From NCBI RefSeq assembly GCF_900188345.1, contig NZ_FZOD01000052.1, positions 1 to 64,000 of the forward strand: 64,000 bases of DNA, read 5' to 3'. Shown one piece after another: positions 1 to 8,553 of the stretch. A program made the translations under genes and the position numbers. The DNA is from Streptosporangium subroseum (lineage in GTDB: Bacteria > Actinomycetota > Actinomycetes > Streptosporangiales > Streptosporangiaceae). Every line of letters starts with the position of its first letter. Within the stretch, counting starts at the first letter, position 1. The notes beneath the pieces are model-generated. The model made no database searches and was not told where the DNA came from. It worked only from the letters and a program-made list of their open reading frames with translations.

Positions 1-1254
1 CGCCCCTGCGGGTCCCGCCGCCCCGGTCGCGCCGGTTGGCCCGGTCGCGCCGTTTGCCCCGGCCGGTCCAGCCGGTCCCGCCGCGCCAGTCGCCCCGGCC
101 GGTCCGGTCGCCCCGTTTGCCCCGGCCGGTCCAGCCGCACCTGCCGGTCCTGCTGCGCCAGTTGCGCCCGTCGCCCCTGCCGGTCCTGCTGCGCCAGTCG
201 CACCTGCCGGTCCGGCTGGTCCGGCTGGTCCCGTCTCCCCCTGAGTTCCTGCCGCCCCTGCGGGTCCCGCCGCCCCGGTCGCACCGGTTGGCCCGGCCGC
301 GCCAGTCGCGCCCGTCTCCCCTGCTGGTCCTGCTGCGCCAGCCGCACCTGCCGGTCCTGCCGCACCGGTCGCCCCTACCGGTCCCGCGGGCCCGGTCGCA
401 CCGGTTGCACCGGTCGCCCCGGCCGGTCCCGTCTCCCCCTGAGTTCCTGCCGGTCCGGTCGCACCAGCCGGCCCGGCCGGTCCTGCTGCGCCAGTCGCGC
501 CCGTCGCGCCCGTCGCGCCAGTTGCGCCAGTTGCGCCCGTCGCCCCTACCGGTCCCGCGGGTCCGGTCGCACCGACCGGTCCTGCCGGTCCTACCGCGCC
601 GTTCGCCCCTGCTGGTCCTGCCGCACCGGTTACGCCCGTCGCGCCAGCCGGTCCGGTCGCGCCGGTCGCCCCGGTTGTGCCGGTTGCGCCAGTCGCCCCC
701 GCCGGCCCGGTCGCCCCTGCCGGCCCTGCCGCGCCAGTTGCACCCGTCGCCCCTGCCGGTCCGGTCGCACCGGCCGGCCCGGCCGGTCCCGTCTCCCCCT
801 GAGTTCCTGCCGGCCCGGCCGGTCCAGTCGCGCCGGCCGGTCCCGTCGCGCCGGTCTCGCCTACGGAGCCTTCTGGACCCTGAGGGCCGTATGGACCGGT
901 TCGACCCGTTGTGCCCCTAGATCCTTTCCTACCTTTCAGTCCGCGCGGGCCATGCAGGCATACACAAAACCTGTTCCTGCACCCACATGGCTTGCAGCAC
1001 CTCTTCCGGCAATGGCCCCTTGGATAGACGTGCGGCTTTCGGGAGGTGTCGCCAGGAGGGCAGGCCAGAGCCGACTTACCCTCCTCAACGTGTGCAATCA
1101 GGAGAATGTTGCCCATTTTTTCCTTGAGTGCATTTTCCTGCATTTGGAATGATACGGCTAAAAAAATGCCGACGAGAATCACCATGGCGCTTCGATTTCG
1201 GGCGCGCCTGCTGGACCGCAGGATCATGATACGCCTGCTACTGGTGAAATTCAT
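1..1254 (-). CDS. Collagen-like (Gly-X-Y) surface protein, C-terminal part beyond the window
   Basis: The minus strand is open from ATG at 1254 to base 1 with no stop. The first ~45 residues include basic residues and a hydrophobic segment (VILVGIFLAVSF, about residues 25-36), a likely signal or anchor. A Cys-rich basic stretch follows (RKRCCKPCGCRNRFCVC), then GPRGLKGRKGSRG, and from about residue 114 an unbroken run of about 100 Gly-X-Y triplets rich in GAT, GPA and GAA. A variant block GTQGET recurs near 236, 438 and 798, so the triplets are organised in larger repeats. Bacterial collagen-like proteins form secreted or wall-attached triple helices; the Cys cluster next to the helix start could crosslink chains (inference). 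The frame on the opposite strand is a shadow. The start is uncertain: Met codons at 1227 and 1185 are also possible. The DUF3494 gene lies upstream on the same strand. Confidence 0.85.
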   Translation of the reverse strand, partial: MNFTSSRRIMILRSSRRARNRSAMVILVGIFLAVSFQMQENALKEKMGNILLIAHVEEGKSALACPPGDTSRKPHVYPRGHCRKRCCKPCGCRNRFCVCLHGPRGLKGRKGSRGTTGRTGPYGPQGPEGSVGETGATGPAGATGPAGPAGTQGETGPAGPAGATGPAGATGATGAAGPAGATGPAGATGATGTTGATGATGPAGATGVTGAAGPAGANGAVGPAGPVGATGPAGPVGATGATGATGATGATGATGAAGPAGPAGATGPAGTQGETGPAGATGATGATGPAGPVGATGAAGPAGAAGAAGPAGETGATGAAGPTGATGAAGPAGAAGTQGETGPAGPAGPAGATGAAGPAGATGATGAAGPAGAAGPAGANGATGPAGATGAAGPAGPAGANGATGPTGATGAAGPAGA

Positions 1255-1520
1255 ATCATTCCGTGTCGTTTGTGGTCCTGAGGGGGGCCTCTGTGACGCA
1301 TGGATAGTGATCAAGGAATACCCGATAAATATTCTAAAATGCATCGGCCTGACCACTAAGTCATAAATTAAAAGTAATGTGATAGGAAAACGAGGGAGGA
1401 CAGCCCGTCGAGATTTATATTTATGCACATAAGGACTTTATGTTGCAATCTTCGGCCTGTGTGGCATTGAATTCATAGTTAAGGTGTTTTGTGCATTTTG
1501 CGGATGAATGCCGGGAACTC
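1255..1520. promoter_or_regulatory. AT-rich intergenic region upstream of the collagen-like gene
   Basis: This 266-bp gap is much richer in A and T than its surroundings, for example around 1320-1450. It lies between the stop of the DUF3494 gene and the start of the collagen-like gene, both on the minus strand. It probably holds the promoter of the collagen-like gene. I see no clear -35/-10 pair and no terminator. Confidence 0.35.
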
Positions 1521-2702
1521 TTAGGGCTTGTCGGCGGCCATCGCGCTCGCGGAGGGTTGGCGCGGCGGGCAGGTCATGCGCTCCGCTGTCGTGGACAGCA
1601 GCTTGGCTGGAGGCTCACTGCCACACGTTGGTCCGCATTCCTCTAGCAGGCAGAAGCCCTGGGAGTCGACGGCCTGGATGAAGGCCGGTGACGTGCTGCC
1701 GTCCAGTTCGAGTGTGCCGGGGAAGACGGCGACGATCTCATGTACGCCTTCGGAGAGGGGGGCGACGGTCAACTCGGCGTGGCCTGTGCCATCGAGCGGG
1801 GCTGTGCCCAGACTCACTCCGTCGCTGAAGAATTCGACCGGGCCGGTGGGAACGATCCCGCTCGGAGACCTCACCGTCGCGGTGAAGGTGATCGGGCTTT
1901 GCTGGCTGATGGCGCACGACGAGTTCACCGTGGTGGTGGTGGACCTGCCGGAAGGACCCGCGCAGGTAGACAGGGTGATGGTGTCCGTGTCCAGCGTGAC
2001 GCTGCCGTTGCGAGCCAGGGTTCGACCATTCACGGTCACACCGCTGACCACCGTGATCGAGGTCAACGCGAGAATGTCGCCGACGAAGTCGGTAGTGGCT
2101 CCCAGCGTGGCCGAGCTGCCTACCTGCCAGAAGACGTTGCATGCCTGTGCCCCCCCGGTGAGGGTCACCGTGCTGGCGGCCGCGGTGATGAGGGTGGAGG
2201 CGGCCTGGAAGATGAAGACCGCATCGGGGTCGTCCTGGGCGTCGAGGGTCAGGTTTCCCGTGATCTGGAATGTGCCCGCGGCGGAGTTGTAGACACCGGG
2301 GGTCACGGTGGTTCCACCCAGCTGTGTCGGGATGGTGGCGTCAGGAATACGGGAGGCGGCGTCGTTGTAGGCGGTGGCCAAATCCGTCTGAGCCTGTGCG
2401 GCGACGGTGTCGGCGACGTGGAGAGCCCCGATCAAGATGCCGGGCGGGAAGCCGCTCACCGCGGAGCCCGGGCTGGTCCCCAGATCTCCGGTGACGATGG
2501 TGGGGCCGGTATTCGTGACGGAGGCCCCGCCCAGAACTGCGAAGTCCGCGGCTGTGCCCAGCCCGACCGGTACCGCCAATGCGTTCGCGGCACAAGGTTT
2601 CACGGCGATGCTTCCTGTCGCGATCAGGACCGTGAGGACCCACGCCAACAAGGAGCGAACGGTATTTTTTGTTACAAGGCGGGGGCCACCGGCGTCTGTC
2701 AT
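1521..2702 (-). CDS. Secreted DUF3494 (ice-binding-like) protein with Ig-like domain
   Basis: The 393-residue product has an N-terminal signal peptide (LLAWVLTVLIATGSIAV, ending near ANALA). It continues with a DUF3494 domain at about residues 45-250, shown by LGTAADFAVLGGASVTNTG, TIVTGDLGTSPG and the FIFQAASTL segment. DUF3494 is the beta-solenoid fold of ice-binding proteins, but many members act as adhesins. An Ig-like repeat domain (Big_3_5 type, SPITFTATVRSPSG) covers about 260-345, and a short Cys-containing tail ends the protein. I chose ATG at 2702, behind AAGGAAAAGAG; a TTG one codon earlier is less likely. With the collagen-like gene downstream it suggests a surface or aggregation role. 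Ice binding itself cannot be concluded. Confidence 0.85.
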   Translation of the reverse strand: MTDAGGPRLVTKNTVRSLLAWVLTVLIATGSIAVKPCAANALAVPVGLGTAADFAVLGGASVTNTGPTIVTGDLGTSPGSAVSGFPPGILIGALHVADTVAAQAQTDLATAYNDAASRIPDATIPTQLGGTTVTPGVYNSAAGTFQITGNLTLDAQDDPDAVFIFQAASTLITAAASTVTLTGGAQACNVFWQVGSSATLGATTDFVGDILALTSITVVSGVTVNGRTLARNGSVTLDTDTITLSTCAGPSGRSTTTTVNSSCAISQQSPITFTATVRSPSGIVPTGPVEFFSDGVSLGTAPLDGTGHAELTVAPLSEGVHEIVAVFPGTLELDGSTSPAFIQAVDSQGFCLLEECGPTCGSEPPAKLLSTTAERMTCPPRQPSASAMAADKP

Positions 2703-2865
2703 CAAACTGCTCTTTTCCTTTAGTGCGGCTCAGCCCAGGCGCATTACCGATGACGCGTCATATCCTCCAACCTTACTAATCAGCAGTTTGGTTCCTTGTC
2801 ATCCGACATGCGGGAGAAAAACACCGGATGTCATTTCTGGGTAAAAGATGGGTTCGCCATGGTGC

Positions 2866-3085
2866 CCGGGGTTGAGGAACAGTGGGACGGCCATTGGCGG
2901 TAAACCGCTGCGCCTCAGGTCGCAGAAGACTGTGCGGGGCGTCGGGGCGGTGTCTTCTGGGGCCGCGCCCTTGCTTCAGCGGACTCTGACCGCCTGGCCC
3001 TTTCACATTCGACCAGTGCACCGCCACAACGAGAAACAAGATCTTTCTCATCGCCGACAACTGTCCCGCTGTTCCTCAACCCCGG
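2866..3085. repeat. 220-bp element bounded by 23-bp inverted repeats
   Basis: Bases 2866-2888 and the reverse complement of 3063-3085 match at 22 of 23 positions (core GGGGTTGAGGAACAG). The interior of about 174 bp has no convincing gene. I see no target-site duplication next to the ends. It could be a MITE-like element, the two ends of a decayed insertion sequence, or a large hairpin. The whole gap 2703-3239 otherwise holds only non-coding-looking sequence. Confidence 0.5.
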
Positions 3086-3239
3086 ACATCGCCAAAGGCC
3101 GGTCCTGCATTGACAGCTTTTCGGCCAGGGCTGCCAGGAGGCCGAAGGTGTCGTTCGCAGCCTCCGCGTACACCGCATCGGGAACAGCCACGATCCATGA
3201 TCGACAGCTACTCTCAGCAGCCACTTGGAAGGGGCTCCC

Positions 3240-3547
3240 GTGCCTCTCACCACCTGCCGGACGCTCACGGCCGCCGGCCTCGCCGCCTGCGCACTCGCTC
3301 TGCTCGCCCCCCGGAACCGGCAGGTGGCGCGTATTCGCCGAAGGCTCGACCCCCGCCGACTCAAAGGTGCGCGAGGGCGATGTCCAGTACTTCCTCAACG
3401 GCTACGACGACTGGAGGGGCCGTTTTTGGACACCGCCGATGCCGGGGGCCGGTCGGTGGCCTGTACGAGGTATCCACCAGCGACCGTGGCGTTGGCCAAG
3501 GCACCCCGCGCACCGGCAGGTGGAAAGCCTCCAAGATCGTGGCTTAA
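3240..3547 (+). pseudogene. Frameshifted small secreted protein
   Basis: GTG at 3240 follows a good ribosome binding site (GGAAGGGG, 3228-3235) and opens a typical signal peptide (TLTAAGLAACALALLAP). Coding-like sequence then moves to the next frame (RVFAEGSTPADSK, DVQYFLNGYDDW, about 3320-3415). It then moves to the third frame (GGLYEVSTSDRGVGQGTPRT), ending at TAA 3545-3547. No single frame carries the whole. The best reading is one gene of about 100 codons broken by two frameshifts. I do not recognise the family. Confidence 0.4.
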
Positions 3548-3580
3548 CACGGCGGCGTCGAACTGCGAACCGGCGGCAGG

Positions 3581-4171
3581 TCAGCGCGCGGTGGCGAGGG
3601 TCCCGACCGCGCGGGCCAGTGTGAGGCGGGCCGCCTCGGGGTCGCCGAGGTAACCGGCCACCATGGCCCCGTCGCGGAGCGCGAGCATGATGTCGGCCGC
3701 CTGCTCGGGGTCGGGATGCCCGCTGCCCCTGAACGTTTCGGCGAGGGTCTCGCGGAACCACGCCCGGTGTCTGAGGACGGCCTGATGGACCGGGCTCTCC
3801 CTGTCGGGATACTCCGCGGCCGCGTTGATGAACGGACAGCCTCGGAACCCGGGACTGCACATCTCCTGGCCGATGCCCTCCACGAGGAGGTCCAGCAGGC
3901 CCGCGGGGCTGGAGATCTGCTGGGCGCCGGCCGCGACGCGGGCACGGATGGACTGGTCCGTGTCCTCCAGATAGGCGCACACCAGGTCCTCCTTGCCCGG
4001 GAAGTGGCGGTAGAAGGTCGCCCGGGTTACCTTGGCCTCCTCGATCACCCGGTCGACACCCACCGCGCGGATCCCCTCGGCGTAGAACAACCGCCCCGCG
4101 GTGGCCAGCAGCCGGGCCCGCGCCTCGGACGCTCGCGCGGGCACTTTCCTGGCGGATGGCGTCGTCGTCAT
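3581..4171 (-). CDS. TetR family transcriptional regulator
   Basis: The product is 196 residues from ATG at 4171. The N-terminal TetR helix-turn-helix is clear (ARLLATAGRLFYAEGIRAVG, VDRVIEEAKVTRATFYRHFP, then GKEDLV). The C-terminal ligand domain has a CPFINAAAEYPD motif seen in the LmrA/YxaF-like TetR group. An upstream in-frame extension to 4249 crosses the putative operator and is not supported. The palindrome just upstream suggests autoregulation. The alpha/beta hydrolase gene lies upstream on the same strand, separated by a repeat array, so it may or may not be a target. Confidence 0.9.
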   Translation of the reverse strand: MTTTPSARKVPARASEARARLLATAGRLFYAEGIRAVGVDRVIEEAKVTRATFYRHFPGKEDLVCAYLEDTDQSIRARVAAGAQQISSPAGLLDLLVEGIGQEMCSPGFRGCPFINAAAEYPDRESPVHQAVLRHRAWFRETLAETFRGSGHPDPEQAADIMLALRDGAMVAGYLGDPEAARLTLARAVGTLATAR

Positions 4172-4182
4172 GTTCCTAGGGT

Positions 4183-4196
4183 ACGGAACGTTCTGT
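4183..4196. promoter_or_regulatory. Palindromic operator candidate for the TetR gene
   Basis: ACGGAACGTTCTGT is a 14-bp dyad with a perfect GAACGTTC core, 11 nt upstream of the TetR start codon. Size, symmetry and position fit a self-regulating TetR operator; binding is inferred. Confidence 0.5.
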
Positions 4197-4258
4197 CTTT
4201 TAGCCCCGCCCATGGCCCCCGAGCGCCGCCGAAGGTCGCCGCCGACCACCGGCCAGAC

Positions 4259-4400
4259 ACCCGGTCACGAGCGCCTACCCGGCACCCGATCACAAGCGCC
4301 TGCCCGGCATCCGGTCACGAGCATCTACCCAGCACCCGATCGCGAATACCTGCTCGGTACCCGATCACATGCACCTGCCCGGCACGCGGTCACCAGCGTC
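4259..4400. repeat. Degenerate 25-nt tandem repeat array
   Basis: Five consecutive 25-nt units start at 4259, 4284, 4309, 4334 and 4359, followed by a partial sixth. The shared pattern is ACCCGATCACnAGCnCCTnC followed by CCGGC. Units differ at a few positions each. There are no unique spacers, so it is a minisatellite and not a CRISPR array. It fills the gap between the hydrolase 3' end and the TetR promoter. Confidence 0.85.
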
Positions 4401-4439
4401 GTCAGGCCACCGCCGAAGCCCGGCCCGGTCCGCGTCGCC

Positions 4440-5213
4440 TCACTCCGACGCGGCCAGAAGGACGCTCGCGACCAGCTCCGGATCGTCGCTCATCGGCACG
4501 TGCCCGCATCCCTTGAGCAGCTTCGCCCGCTGCCCCGACCATTTGGCGGCCCGTACGGCCTGCCGCCGGAGCAGCAGGCGGTCGTGCTCGCCCCAGGCGA
4601 TCGTGATCGGCACCTTCGGCGGGCCGGGGGGCATCAGCCAGTCGAACGAGTCGAGGGTGTCGTCGAATCCCTGGGCGTCCCTGAGCGCCTGGCAGGCCGC
4701 GAGCAGCGCCTCCGGGGAGAGCTTGGAGGGGTGGGCCACCAGGAGGCCCGAGAAGGCGATCCTGCCCAGCGGGTTCGACGCGGCGGCGAGCGCCTGCTCA
4801 GGAGTGATCGTGCGGGTCGAGGCATGGGCCGCCCGGAGGACGGCTCGGGCGTACGCCAGCTCGGTCCGGTTCCAGAACCCGGCGGGAGACAGGGCGGTGG
4901 CCGTACGGACCGCTCCGCGCGAGGCCAGCTCCAGGGCGACGTAGCCGCCCAGGGAGTTTCCCGCCACGTGAGGTTCGCGCAGGCCGAGCAGGGCGAAGAA
5001 GGACTCGATCGCGTCCGCGAGGCTCTCCGCCGTGTACGGCGTGCCGGGCGGCAGCGGTGGTGAGACGCCGAAGCCGGGGAAGTCCACGGCGATCACGTCC
5101 CGCTTGGCGGCGAGCCGGTCGAGCACTGGCAGCCATGCCTGCCAGTGATGCCCGATGCCGTGCAGCAGAACCAGGGGAGCCCCGATCCCGCGTCGTTCGA
5201 AGGCCAGCTCCAT
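4440..5213 (-). CDS. Alpha/beta-fold hydrolase
   Basis: The 257-residue protein has the alpha/beta hydrolase layout: LVLLHGIGHHW oxyanion region near residue 15, nucleophile elbow GNSLGG (Ser near residue 87), acid in WGEHDRLL and catalytic His in GCGHVPMSDDPE near the C-terminus. The substrate cannot be told from sequence. It lies between two repeat arrays and is not clearly in an operon. Confidence 0.85.
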   Translation of the reverse strand: MELAFERRGIGAPLVLLHGIGHHWQAWLPVLDRLAAKRDVIAVDFPGFGVSPPLPPGTPYTAESLADAIESFFALLGLREPHVAGNSLGGYVALELASRGAVRTATALSPAGFWNRTELAYARAVLRAAHASTRTITPEQALAAASNPLGRIAFSGLLVAHPSKLSPEALLAACQALRDAQGFDDTLDSFDWLMPPGPPKVPITIAWGEHDRLLLRRQAVRAAKWSGQRAKLLKGCGHVPMSDDPELVASVLLAASE

Positions 5214-5235
5214 ATCACCGAGTCAAGCACCGATC

Positions 5236-5502
5236 GGAGACGGCTTCCAGCCCTGTCCCGCCCCGCTCGGCGCGATTTATCGGAGACGGTTTCCCACCTG
5301 CCGCGCCAAACCCAACACAACGCTGCGAAAACGACTTTCGGCCCGCCGCACCGGGCTCAGCACGGCCTGACGAAATCAATTTCCGACCCGCCGCGCCGGG
5401 CTCAGCGCGACCTGACGGGGACGATCTCCGACCTTGCCGGGCTCAGCGCGACCCAGTGGAGACGGCTTCCCACCCGCCGCGCCGGGCTCAGCGCGATTTG
5501 GT
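5236..5502. repeat. Degenerate ~45-nt tandem repeat reaching into a gene's stop codon
   Basis: About six units of 40-46 nt begin near 5236, 5282, 5327, 5371, 5417 and 5457. The best units share GGAGACGGCTTCCCACCCG and CCGCGCCGGGCTCAGCGCGA. The last unit includes the final codons (T-K-S-R) and the TGA stop of the phosphatase gene on the minus strand. The CTCAGC containing that stop is kept in units 3 to 6. The array therefore appears to derive from the 3' end of that gene. Confidence 0.85.
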
Positions 5503-7728
5503 GGGAATCTCGAACCAGACGGCCTTGCCCTCCTTGGTCGGACGGGAGCCCCAGCGCTTGGCGAGCTGGTCGACGAGGTAGAGGCCTCGTCCGCCCTCGT
5601 CGTTCTCCCCCGCGCTGCGGATGCGGGGAAGCCGGAGGTCCTGGTCGAAGACCTCCACCCAGACGGACTCCCCGCCCCGGCGGATCCGGAGCGTGAACTC
5701 CTTCTCGTTGGCGATCTCGTCGTCGAAGCCCGGGACGTCCCAGGACTCCTCGAACGGCAGCGGCGGGCCGTCCATCGCCAGCTCCCGGCGCGGGATGCTG
5801 GCGGCGGCGGCGTGGAGCACGACGTTCGTGACCACCTCGGAGACCAGCAGGCAGGCGAGCTCGGCGCGCTCCTCGGAGACGTCCCAGTCCGTGAACGCCT
5901 CCGCCGCCATCCGGCGGGCCTCACCGACCATGATCGGCTGAGCGGGGAAGGTGCGCTCCTCGACCTGGAGATCGTCGGAGGCGGACCTGACCACCAGGAT
6001 GGCCATGTCGTCGTCGATCTCGCCGGGCACGGCGGTCGTCGCGGCGTCCGCGATGCCCTCCACCGAGATGTCCCCCGCCGCGGCGTCGGTGATCTCGACG
6101 AGCTTGCCGCAGAGCAGCGCGAGGGTCTCCTCGTCGTTGGGATGCCTGCCGTCGGCGTCGCGCACGGGACGACGGTCCACGAGACCGTCGGTGTAGAGGA
6201 GCAGCGCGGCGCCGGGAGGCAGCGTCCGCGTCTCCTCCTTGTAGACCAGGTCGGCGTGGAGGCCCTTGGCGCGCACGCCCAGCGGCTGGCCGACCTCCTT
6301 GATGTCGAGTTCGGTGCAGACGCCGTTGATGAGGAGCAGCGGCGGGGCATGGCCCGCGTTGGCGAACGACAGCTGCCGCGACCACGCGTCGTAGACGAGG
6401 TACTGGCAGGTGACGATGGGCGGGATGCTGATGTCCGTACCGCTCTCGTCCTGCTCGGGGGTGGCGATGATGCGCGTCCACTCGTCGAGCCTGGCGAGGA
6501 TCTCCGCGGGCGGCTTGTCGTCCTGGGCGAAGGCCCTCAGGGCGGCGCGGAGCTGCCCCATGACGGCCGCGGCCTTGGCGCCCCGGCCCTCGACGTCGCC
6601 GATGACGATGCCGACCCGGCCCGCCGACAGCGGGATGACGTCGTACCAGTCGCCGCCGACCTGGGTCTGGATGCCCTGCCCGTGACTGGCCAGGGGTGCG
6701 GCGGGAAAGTAGCGGACCGCGATCTCCAGCCCGTCGAGCTGCGGGAGCGCGCGGGGCAGCAGATATTTCTGGAAGGACTCGGCGGTGTGCCGCTCCTCCT
6801 CGAACAGCAGCGCGTTGTCCACGGCCAGTGCCACCCGGGTGGCGATGGCTCCGACGAAGTCGCGGTCGAAGGCGTCGTAGTGCGGGCTGCGCCGGTCGGT
6901 GAGATTGGACAGTCCCAGATACAGCAGCCCGAGGGTCTCACCGCGCACGCACAGCGGCGCCACGATGGCCGAGGTCAGCCCGATCTCGGCGGAGAGGCGG
7001 GTCTGGGACTCGCCGGGGCTGGGATAGTTCGTCTGGGAGAAGTCCTCCACGAGGATCGTCTCCTGGCGGCGCAGCGCGATGTCCGCGTAGTGCCCCGTCG
7101 GGTAGAAGATCTCGGCGCCGATCGGCGCCCACGTGTTGGGCGGAGGTGTCCAGCCCGGGACGTGGGTGGAGACCTTGCGGAACAGCCGCCCGTTCTCCAT
7201 CAGCTCGATGAAGCAGTGATCGGCGAACTGCGGGACGAGCATCTCGGCGACGCGCTTGAGCGTCTCCTCGACGTAGAGCGAGCCGGCGAGTCGCTCGCCG
7301 ATCCGCTCCAGCAGACCGAACCGGTCCTTCTCCCGCTCGTTGCTGCGCATCGCCTCACGGGCGGTGATGACGATGCCCGTCACCGACCCCGAGGGGTGCC
7401 GCAGCGGCACGGCCTGCGCGCGGACGTAGATGATCGTCCCGTCGCCGCGCCTGACGTCGAACGTGCCCTCCCAGACGCCGCCCTTGAGCACGTGCTTGGA
7501 GAGCTCGACGGCGAGTGGGTGATCCTTCTCCATGATGCCCAGGGAGAGTGACTGGTCGCGGGGCCCCGAGGTGCCGGGGCGGCCGAACAGCTTCTCGGCG
7601 AACGGATTCCAATAAAGCAGATTGCTGAATCTGTCGGTGACAACCACCGCCATTTCGGCATGATCCAGGACAGAACCAGCCGTCAGATGATCGGCGGCGT
7701 CCTGGGATAGATCCCCCCACCGCTTCAT
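5488..7728 (-). CDS. PAS-GAF-PP2C (SpoIIE-type) phosphatase with C-terminal ATPase domain
   Basis: This is a 746-residue multidomain signalling protein. In order: a PAS domain (MAVVVTDRFSNLLYWNPFAE, about 20-130), a GAF domain (LVPQFADHCFIEL through LGLLYLGLSNL, about 155-310), a SpoIIE/PP2C phosphatase domain (VGGDWYDVIPL, VIGDVEGRGAKAA, LLLYTDGLVD, DDDMAILVV), and a HATPase_c anti-sigma kinase-like domain (N box SEVVTNVVLHA, G box NDEGGRGLYLVDQLA). Such proteins dephosphorylate STAS anti-anti-sigma factors and may rephosphorylate them or bind sigma. A STAS protein with the DSSGL site is encoded at 20164-20517, but any link is speculative. ATG at 7728 follows GAGGGGCGG; an upstream in-frame extension to 7833 lacks domain support. 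Confidence 0.92.
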   Translation of the reverse strand: MKRWGDLSQDAADHLTAGSVLDHAEMAVVVTDRFSNLLYWNPFAEKLFGRPGTSGPRDQSLSLGIMEKDHPLAVELSKHVLKGGVWEGTFDVRRGDGTIIYVRAQAVPLRHPSGSVTGIVITAREAMRSNEREKDRFGLLERIGERLAGSLYVEETLKRVAEMLVPQFADHCFIELMENGRLFRKVSTHVPGWTPPPNTWAPIGAEIFYPTGHYADIALRRQETILVEDFSQTNYPSPGESQTRLSAEIGLTSAIVAPLCVRGETLGLLYLGLSNLTDRRSPHYDAFDRDFVGAIATRVALAVDNALLFEEERHTAESFQKYLLPRALPQLDGLEIAVRYFPAAPLASHGQGIQTQVGGDWYDVIPLSAGRVGIVIGDVEGRGAKAAAVMGQLRAALRAFAQDDKPPAEILARLDEWTRIIATPEQDESGTDISIPPIVTCQYLVYDAWSRQLSFANAGHAPPLLLINGVCTELDIKEVGQPLGVRAKGLHADLVYKEETRTLPPGAALLLYTDGLVDRRPVRDADGRHPNDEETLALLCGKLVEITDAAAGDISVEGIADAATTAVPGEIDDDMAILVVRSASDDLQVEERTFPAQPIMVGEARRMAAEAFTDWDVSEERAELACLLVSEVVTNVVLHAAAASIPRRELAMDGPPLPFEESWDVPGFDDEIANEKEFTLRIRRGGESVWVEVFDQDLRLPRIRSAGENDEGGRGLYLVDQLAKRWGSRPTKEGKAVWFEIPTKSR

Positions 7729-7848
7729 CCGGTGACCGCCCCTCGCGGGCGGGTATGCGCAAAGCGAACCACGGTTGCTCCTGCTGCAGTCTCGGCCGGG
7801 GAGTGGAGGGTCTCCCGCAGGGGATTCAACCAAGCGGAGGGGCCTGGA

Positions 7849-8553
7849 TCAGCGTGTGGAGACGAAGACATGGGCGGCGACGTCTCGCGGGAGATCCGCA
7901 AGAAGGTTGTCCGCTTTGTCGTCACCTGTCACCCGCACACCATCGTCGCTCGCCGCGAGCATTACCTCGCGTCCGGGTTGTATCCCAACTTGCTTGAGTT
8001 TAAGCATCACAGCCGGATCACTTTGCACTTGTTCGCTAATTCGCCGAACGACAACGGGTATATCCCTGGGTCCGGCCAAGGCCGCCATCGACGGCAGGGT
8101 CTCCCAGCGGCCGTCGGGAACGCTCGTGACGCCGAGCTCCTCAAGGCCGGGAATCGGGTTGCCGTGCGGGTCCTCCGTGGGATTGTTGAGCAGGCTGACC
8201 AGCCTCGCCTCCACGGATTCGGACATGACGTGCTCCCAGCGGCACGCCTCGATGTGCACGTCTTCCCAGGGCAGGCCGATCACGTCGGTGAGCAGGCATT
8301 CGGCGAGGCGGTGCTTGCGCATGACGCGCGTCGCGAGTGTCCGTCCCAGATCGGTCATGGTCAGGTGCCTGTCACCCTCGACCCGGACCAGGCCGTCGCG
8401 CTCCATGCGCGCGACCGTCTGACTGACGGTGGGACCGCTCTGCTGAAGCCGCTCGGCGATTCGTGCTCGCAGGGGGACGATGCCCTCTTCTTCCAATTCG
8501 AAAATCGTCCGGAGGTACATCTCGGTGGTGTCTATCAAGCCGTGTGCGGTCAA
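7849..8553 (-). CDS. ideR: DtxR/IdeR-type iron-dependent transcriptional repressor
   Basis: The 234-residue protein begins like IdeR/DtxR (LIDTTEMYLRTIFELEEEG), with the winged helix PLRARIAERLQQSGPTVSQT. The dimerisation and metal domain has RKHRLAECLL and EACRWEHVMSE; these supply the His/Glu and Cys/Glu/His ligands known from DtxR. A C-terminal SH3-like domain follows (about 150-230). With Fe(II) such proteins repress iron uptake and siderophore genes. The MFS gene upstream on the same strand resembles siderophore exporters, which fits an iron theme. A second manganese-type paralog cannot be excluded, but the 230-residue length and SH3 domain favour IdeR/DtxR. Confidence 0.92.
   Translation of the reverse strand: MTAHGLIDTTEMYLRTIFELEEEGIVPLRARIAERLQQSGPTVSQTVARMERDGLVRVEGDRHLTMTDLGRTLATRVMRKHRLAECLLTDVIGLPWEDVHIEACRWEHVMSESVEARLVSLLNNPTEDPHGNPIPGLEELGVTSVPDGRWETLPSMAALAGPRDIPVVVRRISEQVQSDPAVMLKLKQVGIQPGREVMLAASDDGVRVTGDDKADNLLADLPRDVAAHVFVSTR

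Noticed and set aside
36..920. Plus-strand Arg/Pro/Ser-rich open frame
   Set aside because: It is the antisense of the collagen-like triplets; the minus frame gives perfect Gly-X-Y periodicity.
2848..3624. Single long plus-strand gene
   Set aside because: It crosses the inverted-repeat element and only a short middle part looks coding; better read as a frameshifted gene.
4259..4400. Possible CRISPR array
   Set aside because: Units are contiguous and degenerate with no unique spacers, and there are no cas genes.
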